A stretch of 64,000 nt of DNA from JAPLDA01 sp043787975 (GTDB lineage: Bacteria; Bacteroidota; Bacteroidia; AKYH767-A; 2013-40CM-41-45): positions 1 to 64,000 of the forward strand of contig JAYVUK010000035.1 of assembly GCA_043787975.1 (NCBI GenBank). Direction: 5' to 3'. Position numbers and translations under genes: made by a program. The first letter of the stretch is position 1, and each line of letters opens with the position of its first letter. Positions 17,094 to 26,045 of this stretch are shown one piece after another. The notes under the pieces were generated by a model that saw only the letters and a list, made by a program, of their open reading frames with translations, made no database searches and had not been told where the DNA came from.

Positions 17094-19700
17094 ATGAAAA
17101 ATAAATCTAACAACCCTCAAATGAAGCAGGGAACGAGAACAGGACTGAAAGTCAGGACAAAGCTTTCAACCAGGATTCTCGTTGTTGCAGCATTCCTGTT
17201 CATTCTGATCTCATCCGGTTTGATTGTATTCATCAACCTCACGAACAGCAGAGAAGCACATGCTGCAATAAGCGGAGACTACCGTTCGGCAGCTTCCGGA
17301 AACTGGAGCAGTACGTCCACCTGGGAAACCTATAACGGCACAAGTTGGATAGCTGCTGTAGCTACTCCCACCAGTGCTGATGGAAATATTACCATTCAAA
17401 ATACACATACGGTTACAATCACCGCAAATGTTACGGTTGATCAGGTTGTCATTAATACAGGTGGAAAAATCGATCTGAGCAGCGGTGTTACATTAACAGT
17501 TGCTAACGGCGCGGGGACAGATATGGATGTCAGCGGGATTTTTAAAAATGCAGGCTCGGTATCCATTAATTCAGGTGCGAAAATTTTATATTCAACTGGA
17601 GGAAAATACCAACACAACTTTACCACATCAGCCGGAACTATACCAGCATCCCAATGGAATCCGGGTTCAACCTGTGAGATTATCGGGTATACAACGAACA
17701 CCAGTAATCCAAGTGGTTTTAGCCAGACATTTCAAAATTTCTCGTGGAACTGTACAAACCAAACCAATGCAATTGACTTTGGCGGTGGATTTCCCTCTAT
17801 AAACGGTGACTTTACAATCACTTCAACCGGAACGTCGAGTATACAATTTGATTTCCAGGGAAACAATACAACTCTGAATGTTGGTGGTAATTTATATGTT
17901 CAGGGTGGAACGACATATGGTTGCACGAATGGAGCTATTACCGCAAACATTACCGGAAACTTTATTCAGTCAAACGGAACCTTTGCATTTGATGCAGCAG
18001 GCGGGGTTGCATACGGAAATCAATCCATGATTATGAATGTCACAGGAAGCATGATTATTTCAGGAGGAATACTTGATCTTAGCCAGTGTACAGCAAACAA
18101 CTCTTCAAAGGGCACAGGCACACTCAATCTTTCGGGTGATCTCACCCTGTCAGGAACTGGCTTGCTAACAGAAAGTTCTGCTCAATCGCGAGGACAGGTT
18201 AATTTCACCGGTGCTGCAATTCAATACCTGACGTCTGTATCGAACATTACTAACGCTGTTGATTTTACAATTATTTCAGGATCAATATTAAGTACCGGAA
18301 CTAATTTTTTAACGGGCACAGGAGATTTCACGTTATCGAGCGGTGCTGGTTTGATGATGGGTGATGCAAATGGAATTACTACGACTGGTGCTTCTGGAAA
18401 TGTTCAATGTACCGGTTCAAGATCATACAGTACAGGTGCTGATTACACATACGATGGAAGTGTTGGTCAAAATTCGGGAAATGGTTTGCCTTCAACCGTT
18501 CACAATCTAACTTTAAATAACAACAGCAATGTTACCCTGACAAATTCCACATCGGTAAGCAATATACTCACATTTACAAAAGGGCTTTGTATCACTTCTG
18601 CCAATACGCTGACTCTTGGAACAAGCACTGCGGTACTTGGAACACTTACAAGGGTATCCGGCCATGTGTACGGAAATTTTAAACGTTGGATTGCTGCTGC
18701 TGCAACAAGCAATATTTTATTTCCTGTCGGAACGCTGAGTTATTACAATGGCGCAAATATCAGTTTCACGGTTGCACCGACAGCAGGAAGTATTATAAGC
18801 ACATTCATTCCTACCAATCCCGGAACAAATGGATTTACTTTAACGGATGCCGGAACCTCACTGACTACGATCGGATATGGTTACTGGTCGTTTACTGCAG
18901 CAAACAGTTTTGCCGGAGGAACATATACCGTAAATCTGTATGCGAACGGATTTCCCGGAATCACCGATTACACAGACCTTCATATTGTAAGAAGAGTTTC
19001 CGGCGGATCTGCATGGACGCTTAACGGAACGCATAGTGTTGGCACAGGTTCTAACTCCGCACCGGTTGTTAACCGCACAGGGATGACGAGTCTCGGTCAT
19101 TTTGGAATCGGATCAGGATCTACCAATCCATTACCGATTGAATTAGTTTATTTCAATGCGAATATCAACGATGAAAAACAAGTTGATCTTTCTTGGGCGA
19201 CAGCATCCGAAATAAACAACGATTATTTCACGGTTGAACGTTCTTCGGATGGTTTGCATTTCACAGAAGTCCTGAGAAAACAAGGTGCAGGCAATAACAC
19301 AAGCACGATATACTATAAAGATATAGACCAAAATCCGTTGAGCGGAATTTCCTATTACAGGTTAAAGCAAACAGATTATGATGGTCATTATTCTTATTCC
19401 AAAACCAATTCAGTCACCAACAAACCGAAGAACAACGAAAGCGTTCTGAAATTAGTTTCCATTTCGCCGAATCCATTCTCTGAAAAATTCAAAGTCGGAT
19501 TCACGATGAAACAGACCGGTCCGGTAGAAATACAGTTGTTGAATTCATCAGGTAACATCGTTGAGAAAGAAGTGATTTTATCCTACGACGGCCCGAATGT
19601 TTTCAGCTTCCAGAATACGGAGAGATTATCTCCCGGAATTTATTTCATCAACTTAATTTACAACGATCAGAAAATAACTCAGAAAATAATTAAAGAATAA
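17094..19700 (+). CDS. T9SS-sorted beta-helix-like protein with polybasic leader (paralogue 1)
   Basis: The protein has 868 residues. A 25-residue basic stretch (KQGTRTGLKVRTKLSTR) precedes the hydrophobic segment (about 27-47) and FINLTNSREAHAA, a likely signal cleavage region. The body opens with GDYRSAASGNWSSTSTWE and continues in Ser/Thr/Gly-rich repeats (TGDFTLSSGAGLMM, TGSRSYSTGADYTYDGSVGQ). The NNDYFTVERSSDG/YYRLKQTDYDG fibronectin-like module lies near 690-785. The C-terminus has SPNPFSEKFKVGF and SPGIYFINLIYN, a type A sorting domain. It is clearly paralogous with the next gene, from which it is separated by 11 bases. It is probably exported to the cell surface through Sec and T9SS. 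Confidence 0.85.
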   Translation: MKNKSNNPQMKQGTRTGLKVRTKLSTRILVVAAFLFILISSGLIVFINLTNSREAHAAISGDYRSAASGNWSSTSTWETYNGTSWIAAVATPTSADGNITIQNTHTVTITANVTVDQVVINTGGKIDLSSGVTLTVANGAGTDMDVSGIFKNAGSVSINSGAKILYSTGGKYQHNFTTSAGTIPASQWNPGSTCEIIGYTTNTSNPSGFSQTFQNFSWNCTNQTNAIDFGGGFPSINGDFTITSTGTSSIQFDFQGNNTTLNVGGNLYVQGGTTYGCTNGAITANITGNFIQSNGTFAFDAAGGVAYGNQSMIMNVTGSMIISGGILDLSQCTANNSSKGTGTLNLSGDLTLSGTGLLTESSAQSRGQVNFTGAAIQYLTSVSNITNAVDFTIISGSILSTGTNFLTGTGDFTLSSGAGLMMGDANGITTTGASGNVQCTGSRSYSTGADYTYDGSVGQNSGNGLPSTVHNLTLNNNSNVTLTNSTSVSNILTFTKGLCITSANTLTLGTSTAVLGTLTRVSGHVYGNFKRWIAAAATSNILFPVGTLSYYNGANISFTVAPTAGSIISTFIPTNPGTNGFTLTDAGTSLTTIGYGYWSFTAANSFAGGTYTVNLYANGFPGITDYTDLHIVRRVSGGSAWTLNGTHSVGTGSNSAPVVNRTGMTSLGHFGIGSGSTNPLPIELVYFNANINDEKQVDLSWATASEINNDYFTVERSSDGLHFTEVLRKQGAGNNTSTIYYKDIDQNPLSGISYYRLKQTDYDGHYSYSKTNSVTNKPKNNESVLKLVSISPNPFSEKFKVGFTMKQTGPVEIQLLNSSGNIVEKEVILSYDGPNVFSFQNTERLSPGIYFINLIYNDQKITQKIIKE

Positions 19701-19711
19701 CCACCTGTATT

Positions 19712-22360
19712 ATGAATCCATACCAAAGAAAAAACAGCACAAAGCACCGCAGGCCTCGTCTGGTATTAAGACAAAGGCAGAAGTTATCCCGGAGAACCAT
19801 TGCTACCATGACAACGGGAGCATTGATCATGATTGTTTCGGCGGTAATTATTTTTATAAATGTCACGGACAAACGTCAAACGTTTGCCGCAACAAGCGGT
19901 GATTACCGTTCAAAAACATCCGGTAACTGGAGTTCGACAGGTACATGGGAAAAATTTAACGGAACCAGTTGGGTCGCTGCATCCGCAGTTCCATCATACA
20001 GTGATGGCGCTATCGAAATTCTTTCAGGTCACACCGTTACATTAACAGCCGACGTAACAGCCGATCAACTCCTTGTAGATGCCGGAGGTATAATCACAAT
20101 TAATTCAGGTAAATATTTATATACCAACAATGGAACAGGAAGTGATCTGGTTGTAAAAGGAACAATCAATGTAAATGGCTATTTAAGTGAAGGGCTTCTG
20201 ACCACACTTGTTGATTCAGGTACCATCGTAAACAGTGGTACTACGCAGATTGGAGTTGGTGCAATTTTTACCATCGCGAGTGGGGGAAGATTCACAAATA
20301 ACAGCGGCGGATCCATACCCACCATACTTGGATTCTGGACTGTAAATTCGGGAGGTGTATATCAACACAACCTCAACGGATCGTCATTGCCTTATGCTAC
20401 ATGGAATACAGGTTCAACCTGTGAAATTACAGGGGTGACAAATTCTGTTCCGAACAATCTGAATCAGACTTTTTACAATTTTACATGGGACTGTTCTTCA
20501 CAAAACGCAAATTGTGATTTCGCCGGAAACCTGACTTCTATAAATGGCAATTTTACTGTTGCAAATACAGGAGCCAATTATATCAAGCTTAAAGCAGGAA
20601 GCACTTCTTTAAATGTTTCAGGAAATTATGTGCAAACCGGAGGAACATTTAACCTGACAAGTTCAAACAATGTAACGTCTTCCTTAAATATCTCAGGAGA
20701 TTTTATTCAGTCAGGCGGTTCAATAAACGGAGGTTTGGGAAATAGCAGCACCGGAACTATAGCCGTAACTGGTAATTGGCTTCTAACAGGCGGCAATATG
20801 AATATCGACGGAAATCCTCAGTCAGCAATTGAAATCTTATTTAACAAACCCGGAACCCAAACAGTTAACACAGCCGGATTTACAACCAGCGGTAATATTA
20901 ATTATACTGTTACAAGCGGAACCACATTGGATATAGGTACAGCTACATTGGCCGGAACCGGAGATTTCACCTTGCAATCGGGAGCAGGATTAATGATTTG
21001 TTCTTCACAGGGAATTACATCCTCAGGAGCAACCGGAAGCATCCAGGTAACCGGAAGCCGTTCATATAGTACAGGTGCTAATTATATATATAACGGATCA
21101 GCAGGACAGGTATCAGGAAACGGTTTACCATCAACCTTAAATAATCTTACAATTAATAATTCAGCCGGTCTTACACTTTCATCTGACATAACAGTCGCGG
21201 GAATACTGACGCTCACAAGTGGTAAAGTCACCACCGGATCGAATGAATTAAAAATCACGAATACCTCTACATCAAGTATTACAGGATATTCTTCCTCTAA
21301 CTATGTGATAGGAAATCTAAGAAGAAGTGTGAGTGGTTCCGGAGTTTATGATTTTCCTCTCGGAACCTCATCAAATTACGAGCTAGCAACTATAACACTT
21401 TCAAGTGCAACCGGTTTTACGGATATACTTGGAACATTTACGAATGCAAATCCGATCACAACATTACTTCCTCTTTTAAGCATCGCGATTGGCGGAACGG
21501 CCATTACCGACATGCTTGATTATGGTTACTGGACACTCACTCCAAATTCAACCATGTCAGGCGGAAACTACAGCGTTACATTAAAAGAAAAAGGCCATAC
21601 AAATTCTGCATCAACAGCAGCTGCGTATTGTGTTTTAAAGAGAGCAAACATTACATCATCATGGCAATCGCTCGGAACTCATACCAATAGTACCCAAAGT
21701 GAAAGTGGTGGTACTGTAACAGCAGTTCGTTCCGGATTGTCTTCCTTCTCTCACTTTGGAATTGGAAGAGGAGGCGGAGCACTTCCAATTGAATTAATTT
21801 ATTTCAAAGCGAAACTCAACAGTGAAAAGCAAGTTGACCTGACCTGGGCAACTGCCTCTGAAATAAACAATGATCATTTTACAGTAGAACGATCTTCAGA
21901 TGGAAGTCAATTTGAAGAACTATTGAGAAAACCGGGAGCAGGAAACAGTACGAACACCCTCCATTATTCTGATGTGGATGAAAGTCCGTTGAATGGATAT
22001 TCCTATTACAGGTTAAAGCAAACAGATTATGACGGACGATATACGTATTCAGAAATTCAAACTGTAAAGCAAAAAGCGAGTGGTGATGATCCGGACGAAT
22101 CTGAACTGAAAATAACTTCCGTATTCCCGAATCCGTTCAATGAAAAATTTACTGTTTCATTTATGCTGAAGACTTCCGCGTTGGTGGAAATTCAACTGTA
22201 TAATTCTTCCGGGCAAATGGTTTTCAAAGACAAGGTGAATTCGAATGATGGAATGAACCAGTATGATTTTGTTGATCAGATGGGATTGACAAAAGGAATG
22301 TATTTCCTGAATCTTATTTACAACGATCAGAAACAGGTACAAAAAATTATAAAGAACTAA
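19712..22360 (+). CDS. T9SS-sorted beta-helix-like protein with polybasic leader (paralogue 2)
   Basis: The protein has 882 residues and is a tandem duplicate of its upstream neighbour. Shared landmarks are GDYRS..SGNWSST.TWE (63-80), STCEITG, the INGNFT repeats, GAGLM, TGSRSYSTGA and the fibronectin-like module EINNDHFTVERSSDG. The leader is the most basic of the set (KHRRPRLVLRQRQKLSRR at 11-28) and precedes one membrane segment ending FINVTDKRQTFAA. The sorting domain (FPNPFNEKFTVSF, TKGMYFLNLIYN) is intact. Small spacing on the upstream side and shared orientation argue for one transcript from 13311 to 23761. Ligand unknown. Confidence 0.85.
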   Translation: MNPYQRKNSTKHRRPRLVLRQRQKLSRRTIATMTTGALIMIVSAVIIFINVTDKRQTFAATSGDYRSKTSGNWSSTGTWEKFNGTSWVAASAVPSYSDGAIEILSGHTVTLTADVTADQLLVDAGGIITINSGKYLYTNNGTGSDLVVKGTINVNGYLSEGLLTTLVDSGTIVNSGTTQIGVGAIFTIASGGRFTNNSGGSIPTILGFWTVNSGGVYQHNLNGSSLPYATWNTGSTCEITGVTNSVPNNLNQTFYNFTWDCSSQNANCDFAGNLTSINGNFTVANTGANYIKLKAGSTSLNVSGNYVQTGGTFNLTSSNNVTSSLNISGDFIQSGGSINGGLGNSSTGTIAVTGNWLLTGGNMNIDGNPQSAIEILFNKPGTQTVNTAGFTTSGNINYTVTSGTTLDIGTATLAGTGDFTLQSGAGLMICSSQGITSSGATGSIQVTGSRSYSTGANYIYNGSAGQVSGNGLPSTLNNLTINNSAGLTLSSDITVAGILTLTSGKVTTGSNELKITNTSTSSITGYSSSNYVIGNLRRSVSGSGVYDFPLGTSSNYELATITLSSATGFTDILGTFTNANPITTLLPLLSIAIGGTAITDMLDYGYWTLTPNSTMSGGNYSVTLKEKGHTNSASTAAAYCVLKRANITSSWQSLGTHTNSTQSESGGTVTAVRSGLSSFSHFGIGRGGGALPIELIYFKAKLNSEKQVDLTWATASEINNDHFTVERSSDGSQFEELLRKPGAGNSTNTLHYSDVDESPLNGYSYYRLKQTDYDGRYTYSEIQTVKQKASGDDPDESELKITSVFPNPFNEKFTVSFMLKTSALVEIQLYNSSGQMVFKDKVNSNDGMNQYDFVDQMGLTKGMYFLNLIYNDQKQVQKIIKN

Positions 22361-22423
22361 CTGCAAGAAAACAGTGGAAATTAATTCATGTCACTGACAA
22401 AGCCAACGTAACTTGAAAACCGA

Positions 22424-23761
22424 ATGAACAAACGATTACGACAACGACCCAGACCAAAAACAAAAATCAGCGGAAAGCTGATGATGGCTGCAGGCGTGTT
22501 TTCCATTGCTCTTACCTTGACCATCGGTTGGTTAGTGTATCTGAACATGACCAACCTTGAAAAGACAAAAGCTTCGGGAAATGCAGATACGGGAGGAAAT
22601 CACCTCAACAACAATGGTGATGTCATTGCTGAGTTCGCCTGGGAAAAAGATCCTGTAACAACTGCGACTCTTGGTCCGGATGCAATGAGCGTAAGTAAGT
22701 ATGCTCATGCAGCACCCGGCGGAAGATCCGCCACACATGGACTTGCACCGGGTTCCAAAGGAAAAGACATTAACCTGGTCATACCATCTTCTCCCCTTTT
22801 CGACCAGGATGGAATTGATATCGCGATCGATTTCAGACGTAACGAAGAATCAGGAAGTTTTCTGACACGCGGAGATGCATTCAACTTCGGTATGAACAAA
22901 GGATTTATTTGCATTTCATTCCGAACAGAAAATGAAAACGTCAATGTCATTACAGGTTACGAAATTCCGACAGATGACCTATTCCGTAATTACCGTTTTA
23001 TCTATAACCCGATAACCGGGAAAGCTGAAATTTTTGTTAACAGTATTATAGTATGGAGCTATTCATGTCCTCCGGGAACTAGTGTGTATTGGGAAGAGAC
23101 AGGCAACCTGACGATCGGAAAAGATATGAATGGTGGCGGGAAAGATATTCCTGTTTTTGATAATCTTGTTATGCGATCTATCGGTTCTGTTCTTCCACTG
23201 GCAGAGTCACTCCTCAATTTTACACCTGAACCCTTGGGTGAAAGTGTAAAGTTGCATTGGTCAAGCTCAGCAAATAATCATGTGGATGAGTTTATTCTTC
23301 AACGCTCGATGAACGGGCTTGACTTTACTACCATTGCAAATGTGAAAGCAAATCCAAAAATGGACAGTAATGAAGAATATTCTTTTATAGACAAGCCTTC
23401 CGTTTCCTCACCTATTGTTTTATACTATAGAATAAGACAAAATTATAAAAATGGAAAATTCACGATGCACCCGCTTTCGGCCGTTAAATTAAATGTGGAC
23501 AGAAAACTGAGCATTGAGCAAGTAAGCCCTGTTCCATTTGAGAAGACATTTGATATTTCCTATTTTACTCCTGACAACGGTCGCATTTCCATTCAACTTA
23601 CAAACTCAAAAGGCGAAATAAAAAGTTCTGAAAGTTTTGAAGCGTCGCGCGGAAAAAATATTCACGTTTATAAAGACAAATCAAACCTTGAAAGTGGTGC
23701 TTATACACTCAACCTCATTTTCGGTGATAAAAAAGTAAGTACCCGAATTATAAAAAGTTAA
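22424..23761 (+). CDS. T9SS-sorted protein with LamG-like body and polybasic leader
   Basis: The protein has 445 residues. It has the cluster's leader (RLRQRPRPKTKISGK at 4-18, hydrophobic segment about 19-39, then LNMTN) but no beta-helix. Residues about 60-260 read like a concanavalin A/LamG jelly-roll (GIDIAIDFRRNEESGSFL, GYEIPTDDLFRNYRFIYNP, GNLTIGKDMNGGGKDIPVFD), a fold often used for glycan or protein binding. A fibronectin-like module (VDEFILQRSMNG ... YYRIRQNYKNG) and a sorting domain (SPVPFEKTFDISYF, ESGAYTLNLIFG) close the protein. It is the last gene of the cluster and is followed by a terminator. The LamG assignment is by pattern only. Confidence 0.75.
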   Translation: MNKRLRQRPRPKTKISGKLMMAAGVFSIALTLTIGWLVYLNMTNLEKTKASGNADTGGNHLNNNGDVIAEFAWEKDPVTTATLGPDAMSVSKYAHAAPGGRSATHGLAPGSKGKDINLVIPSSPLFDQDGIDIAIDFRRNEESGSFLTRGDAFNFGMNKGFICISFRTENENVNVITGYEIPTDDLFRNYRFIYNPITGKAEIFVNSIIVWSYSCPPGTSVYWEETGNLTIGKDMNGGGKDIPVFDNLVMRSIGSVLPLAESLLNFTPEPLGESVKLHWSSSANNHVDEFILQRSMNGLDFTTIANVKANPKMDSNEEYSFIDKPSVSSPIVLYYRIRQNYKNGKFTMHPLSAVKLNVDRKLSIEQVSPVPFEKTFDISYFTPDNGRISIQLTNSKGEIKSSESFEASRGKNIHVYKDKSNLESGAYTLNLIFGDKKVSTRIIKS

Positions 23762-23783
23762 ATTCATTTTTCCATTTCAAAAG

Positions 23784-23822
23784 AAAAAAAGACTTCTGTA
23801 AACTATACAAGAAGTCTTTTTT
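23784..23822. terminator. terminator at the end of the T9SS cluster
   Basis: GACTTCT (23791-23797) pairs with AGAAGTC (23810-23816), with an A run before and a T run after. It can act on both strands, ending the plus-strand cluster and perhaps the minus-strand small gene at 23910-24083. Confidence 0.8.
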
Positions 23823-23909
23823 ATTATTTATAAATTCCAATTGGACATATACCAACACATCAGGGAATTAATTTCCCATTCTGAGAAATTTTTTTCGTAG
23901 TCGGTTGGC

Positions 23910-24083
23910 TTATGCTTGCAGCGGATGATGATTGAAACTGAATGTACCGTCTGAATATTTTAATCGAAAATATTTATGACGTACTTCTACCATCTTGTCT
24001 TCGAGCAACTTAATCCTTTTAGATTGCTCCTTGATGATATCATTTTTCAGTTTAATAATGTCCTTTAATTCGTTTGGTTTCAT
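23910..24083 (-). CDS. 57-residue charged helical small protein
   Basis: The minus strand encodes a 57-residue frame starting MKPNELKDIIKLKNDIIKEQ. It continues with a Lys/Glu/Leu/Ile heptad-like pattern (about 5-40) and ends in HHPLQA before TAA. A CCGGAA stretch lies about 10 bases upstream of the ATG at 24083. The residue pattern looks like a genuine short coiled coil and not a random frame: there is no Cys or Trp, and a/d-type positions are Ile/Leu. No domain is recognised and no neighbour suggests a function. It is divergent from the EamA gene. It could be a regulator or adaptor, or it may not be translated. Confidence 0.5.
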   Translation of the reverse strand: MKPNELKDIIKLKNDIIKEQSKRIKLLEDKMVEVRHKYFRLKYSDGTFSFNHHPLQA

Positions 24084-24183
24084 GGCGATTCCGGTTTTGA
24101 TTTCTAAATGAACTTAAAAGTCCGTGCCATATTAATTAATTTCATCTCAGGAATCATTTTACTTTTGCACACAATCTAATTTT

Positions 24184-25077
24184 GTGTCGCTTCAACCAAC
24201 AAATAAAAAAGCATTCGCTGCTGTTGTCATTGTAAGTTTTTTCTGGGGAACCACTTATTTGGTTGCAAGAATCACCGTTCAACATATTCCCGGGCTTTTT
24301 TTAGCCGGAGTTCGAAACCTGTTAGCAGGAAGTGCCATCATTCTTTTCTTTCTATTGCGCGGACACAAGTTGCCTCCCAAGAAAACACTTGTACAATGTG
24401 CATTGATTGGTTTTGTAATGGTTTCCTTCAGCAGCGGGTTGTCGACCTGGTCTGTCCAATATATCAGCGGCGGATTAGCAGCTATCATTGGTGCGACCAT
24501 ACCTTTGTGGATTGCACTTTTCTCCATGGCACTCAATAAGAATCGAAAATTTTCTCTCGCTGTGGTTATCGGGTTGATGCTTGGCTTTGCAGGAATCGCC
24601 ATCATCTTCTATGATCATCTTGCAGAAATGCTCGACACCAGTTTTCGAAAAGGAATTATCCTGGCTTCCGTTTCATGCATCACATGGGCAGCCGGTTCCG
24701 TTTACACATCTTCCATAAAATTAAAAACCAACATCCTCTTTGGCGCGGGTTTACAAATGTTATTCGCCGGTGTTTTTGTAACCATTGCAAGCGTTCTTCT
24801 GCATCAGACAACGGATTTGTTCCTGATGCCACGAGAAACATGGTACGGACTTTTTTACCTTGTCATCATCGGATCCATTCTCACGTACAGTTCTTATGTG
24901 TACGCGATCTCTCATTTGCCTGCTGCGCGTGTGGGTGTGTATGCATACATCAATCCGATCGTAGCCATTCTTCTTGGAAATCTCATGCTGAGCGAACGAT
25001 TAAGTTTCATGATACTATTCGGTGCAGCTGTCACCATTACAGGAGTATATCTTGTCAATTGCAATTTGAAAAAATGA
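24184..25077 (+). CDS. EamA/DMT-family exporter
   Basis: The protein has 297 residues with ten hydrophobic segments in two five-helix EamA repeats. The first starts VVIVSFFWGTTYLVARI and the second GIILASVSCITWAAGSVYT. The motif VGVYAYINPIVAILLGNLMLSERL near 255-278 is typical of the family's last two helices. Members export metabolites or amino acids across the inner membrane. The substrate here is unknown. It starts at GTG (24184). No in-frame ATG would preserve the first helix. A TACTTTTG at 24160-24167 could be a -7 element but lacks a clear partner. Confidence 0.88.
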   Translation: MSLQPTNKKAFAAVVIVSFFWGTTYLVARITVQHIPGLFLAGVRNLLAGSAIILFFLLRGHKLPPKKTLVQCALIGFVMVSFSSGLSTWSVQYISGGLAAIIGATIPLWIALFSMALNKNRKFSLAVVIGLMLGFAGIAIIFYDHLAEMLDTSFRKGIILASVSCITWAAGSVYTSSIKLKTNILFGAGLQMLFAGVFVTIASVLLHQTTDLFLMPRETWYGLFYLVIIGSILTYSSYVYAISHLPAARVGVYAYINPIVAILLGNLMLSERLSFMILFGAAVTITGVYLVNCNLKK

Positions 25078-25159
25078 CCTTGAAATAATGTGTCAGTTTG
25101 AAATCATTTTTCTACCTAAAATTGATTCCTTCTCTTCCTTCTTAGTGTTTCTCAGTGAC

Positions 25160-25223
25160 CTTAGTGTCTCAATGGTATTTCTTTACCACTAAGACACTAA
25201 GATCACAAAGTTGCACGGAGAAG
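25160..25223. repeat. interspersed 51-bp intergenic repeat, copy 1, with hairpin
   Basis: Bases 25173-25223 align along their whole length, with substitutions, with 27128-27178. Both open TGGTATTTCTTTACCACT and close GAGAAG. In this copy CTTAGTGTCT (25160-25169) also faces AGACACTAAG (25192-25201), so the transcript could fold. Wording of this type is frequent between genes in Bacteroidota. Confidence 0.6.
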
Positions 25224-25346
25224 AAATTTGAAAAGTGTATCCATTTATTTGTAATAATTTAAACTGAAGCACTACCATCTTTCATTCTTCTTGGTGATAT
25301 CAGGTACAAGTCTTTACTTTGTTTTCATCACCTAAGAATTTATGCT

Positions 25347-25925
25347 ATGAATAAAACAAGACTAGAAGCATTCAGTGACGGCGTGCTCGCCATCATCATT
25401 ACCATCATGGTATTGGAATTAAAAGTTCCACACAGCGCAACCCTGGCGGACTTGCAGTCGCTCATCAATGTTTTCATCTGTTACATCATGAGCTTTATCT
25501 TTATCGGTATTTATTGGGGCAATCATCATCACCTCCTTCACACGGTTCATCATGTAAACAGCAAAATCATCTGGGCGAACATGCACTTGCTTTTCTGGCT
25601 TTCGCTCATTCCCTTTTCAACAGGCTGGATGGGTGAAAATCATTTTAGCAAACTACCGGTTGCCTTATATGGCGTGAACCTGTTAGGCTGCGCGATTTCA
25701 TATACCATTTTACAAAAAACAATCATGTCGCATTATACACACAGCACGGCATTGATTGAAGCATTAAAGAAGCAGGAGAAAAAAGGACTTGTATCATTGG
25801 TGTTGTATATCCTCTCCATTGTATTCGCATTTTTTTACCCGATGATTTCTGCCATCCTGATTTTTGCAGTCGCAGTCATGTGGGTTATTCCGGACAAGAA
25901 CATTGAAAAAGCATTGAAAGAATAG
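25347..25925 (+). CDS. TMEM175-family potassium channel-like protein (DUF1211)
   Basis: The protein has 192 residues with about six hydrophobic segments. It opens with TRLEAFSDGVLAIIITIMVLE, which contains the family's R-x(3)-FSDGVxAI motif on helix 1. Bacterial members have one six-helix repeat per chain and form tetrameric K+-selective channels. HHHLLHTVHHVNSKIIWANM in the second part is also typical. Whether this one conducts K+ is inferred from family. It is followed by a strong terminator and appears monocistronic. Confidence 0.88.
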   Translation: MNKTRLEAFSDGVLAIIITIMVLELKVPHSATLADLQSLINVFICYIMSFIFIGIYWGNHHHLLHTVHHVNSKIIWANMHLLFWLSLIPFSTGWMGENHFSKLPVALYGVNLLGCAISYTILQKTIMSHYTHSTALIEALKKQEKKGLVSLVLYILSIVFAFFYPMISAILIFAVAVMWVIPDKNIEKALKE

Positions 25926-25990
25926 TTACAGGAAATCAGAAAGATGAAAATAGAAAACATCTTTCCAGGTGACCAGGTTTCATCTTCCTA

Positions 25991-26026
25991 AAAAAAGCGG
26001 CTTTGAGAAATTCTCAAAGCCGTTTT
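25991..26026. terminator. bidirectional terminator
   Basis: CGGCTTTGAGAA (25998-26009) pairs with TTCTCAAAGCCG (26011-26022), with an A run on the left and TTTTC on the right. It lies between convergent genes and can end both. The A run makes it strongest for the minus-strand gene at 26046-26801. Confidence 0.8.
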
Positions 26027-26045
26027 CAATTATTTCAAACTACTA

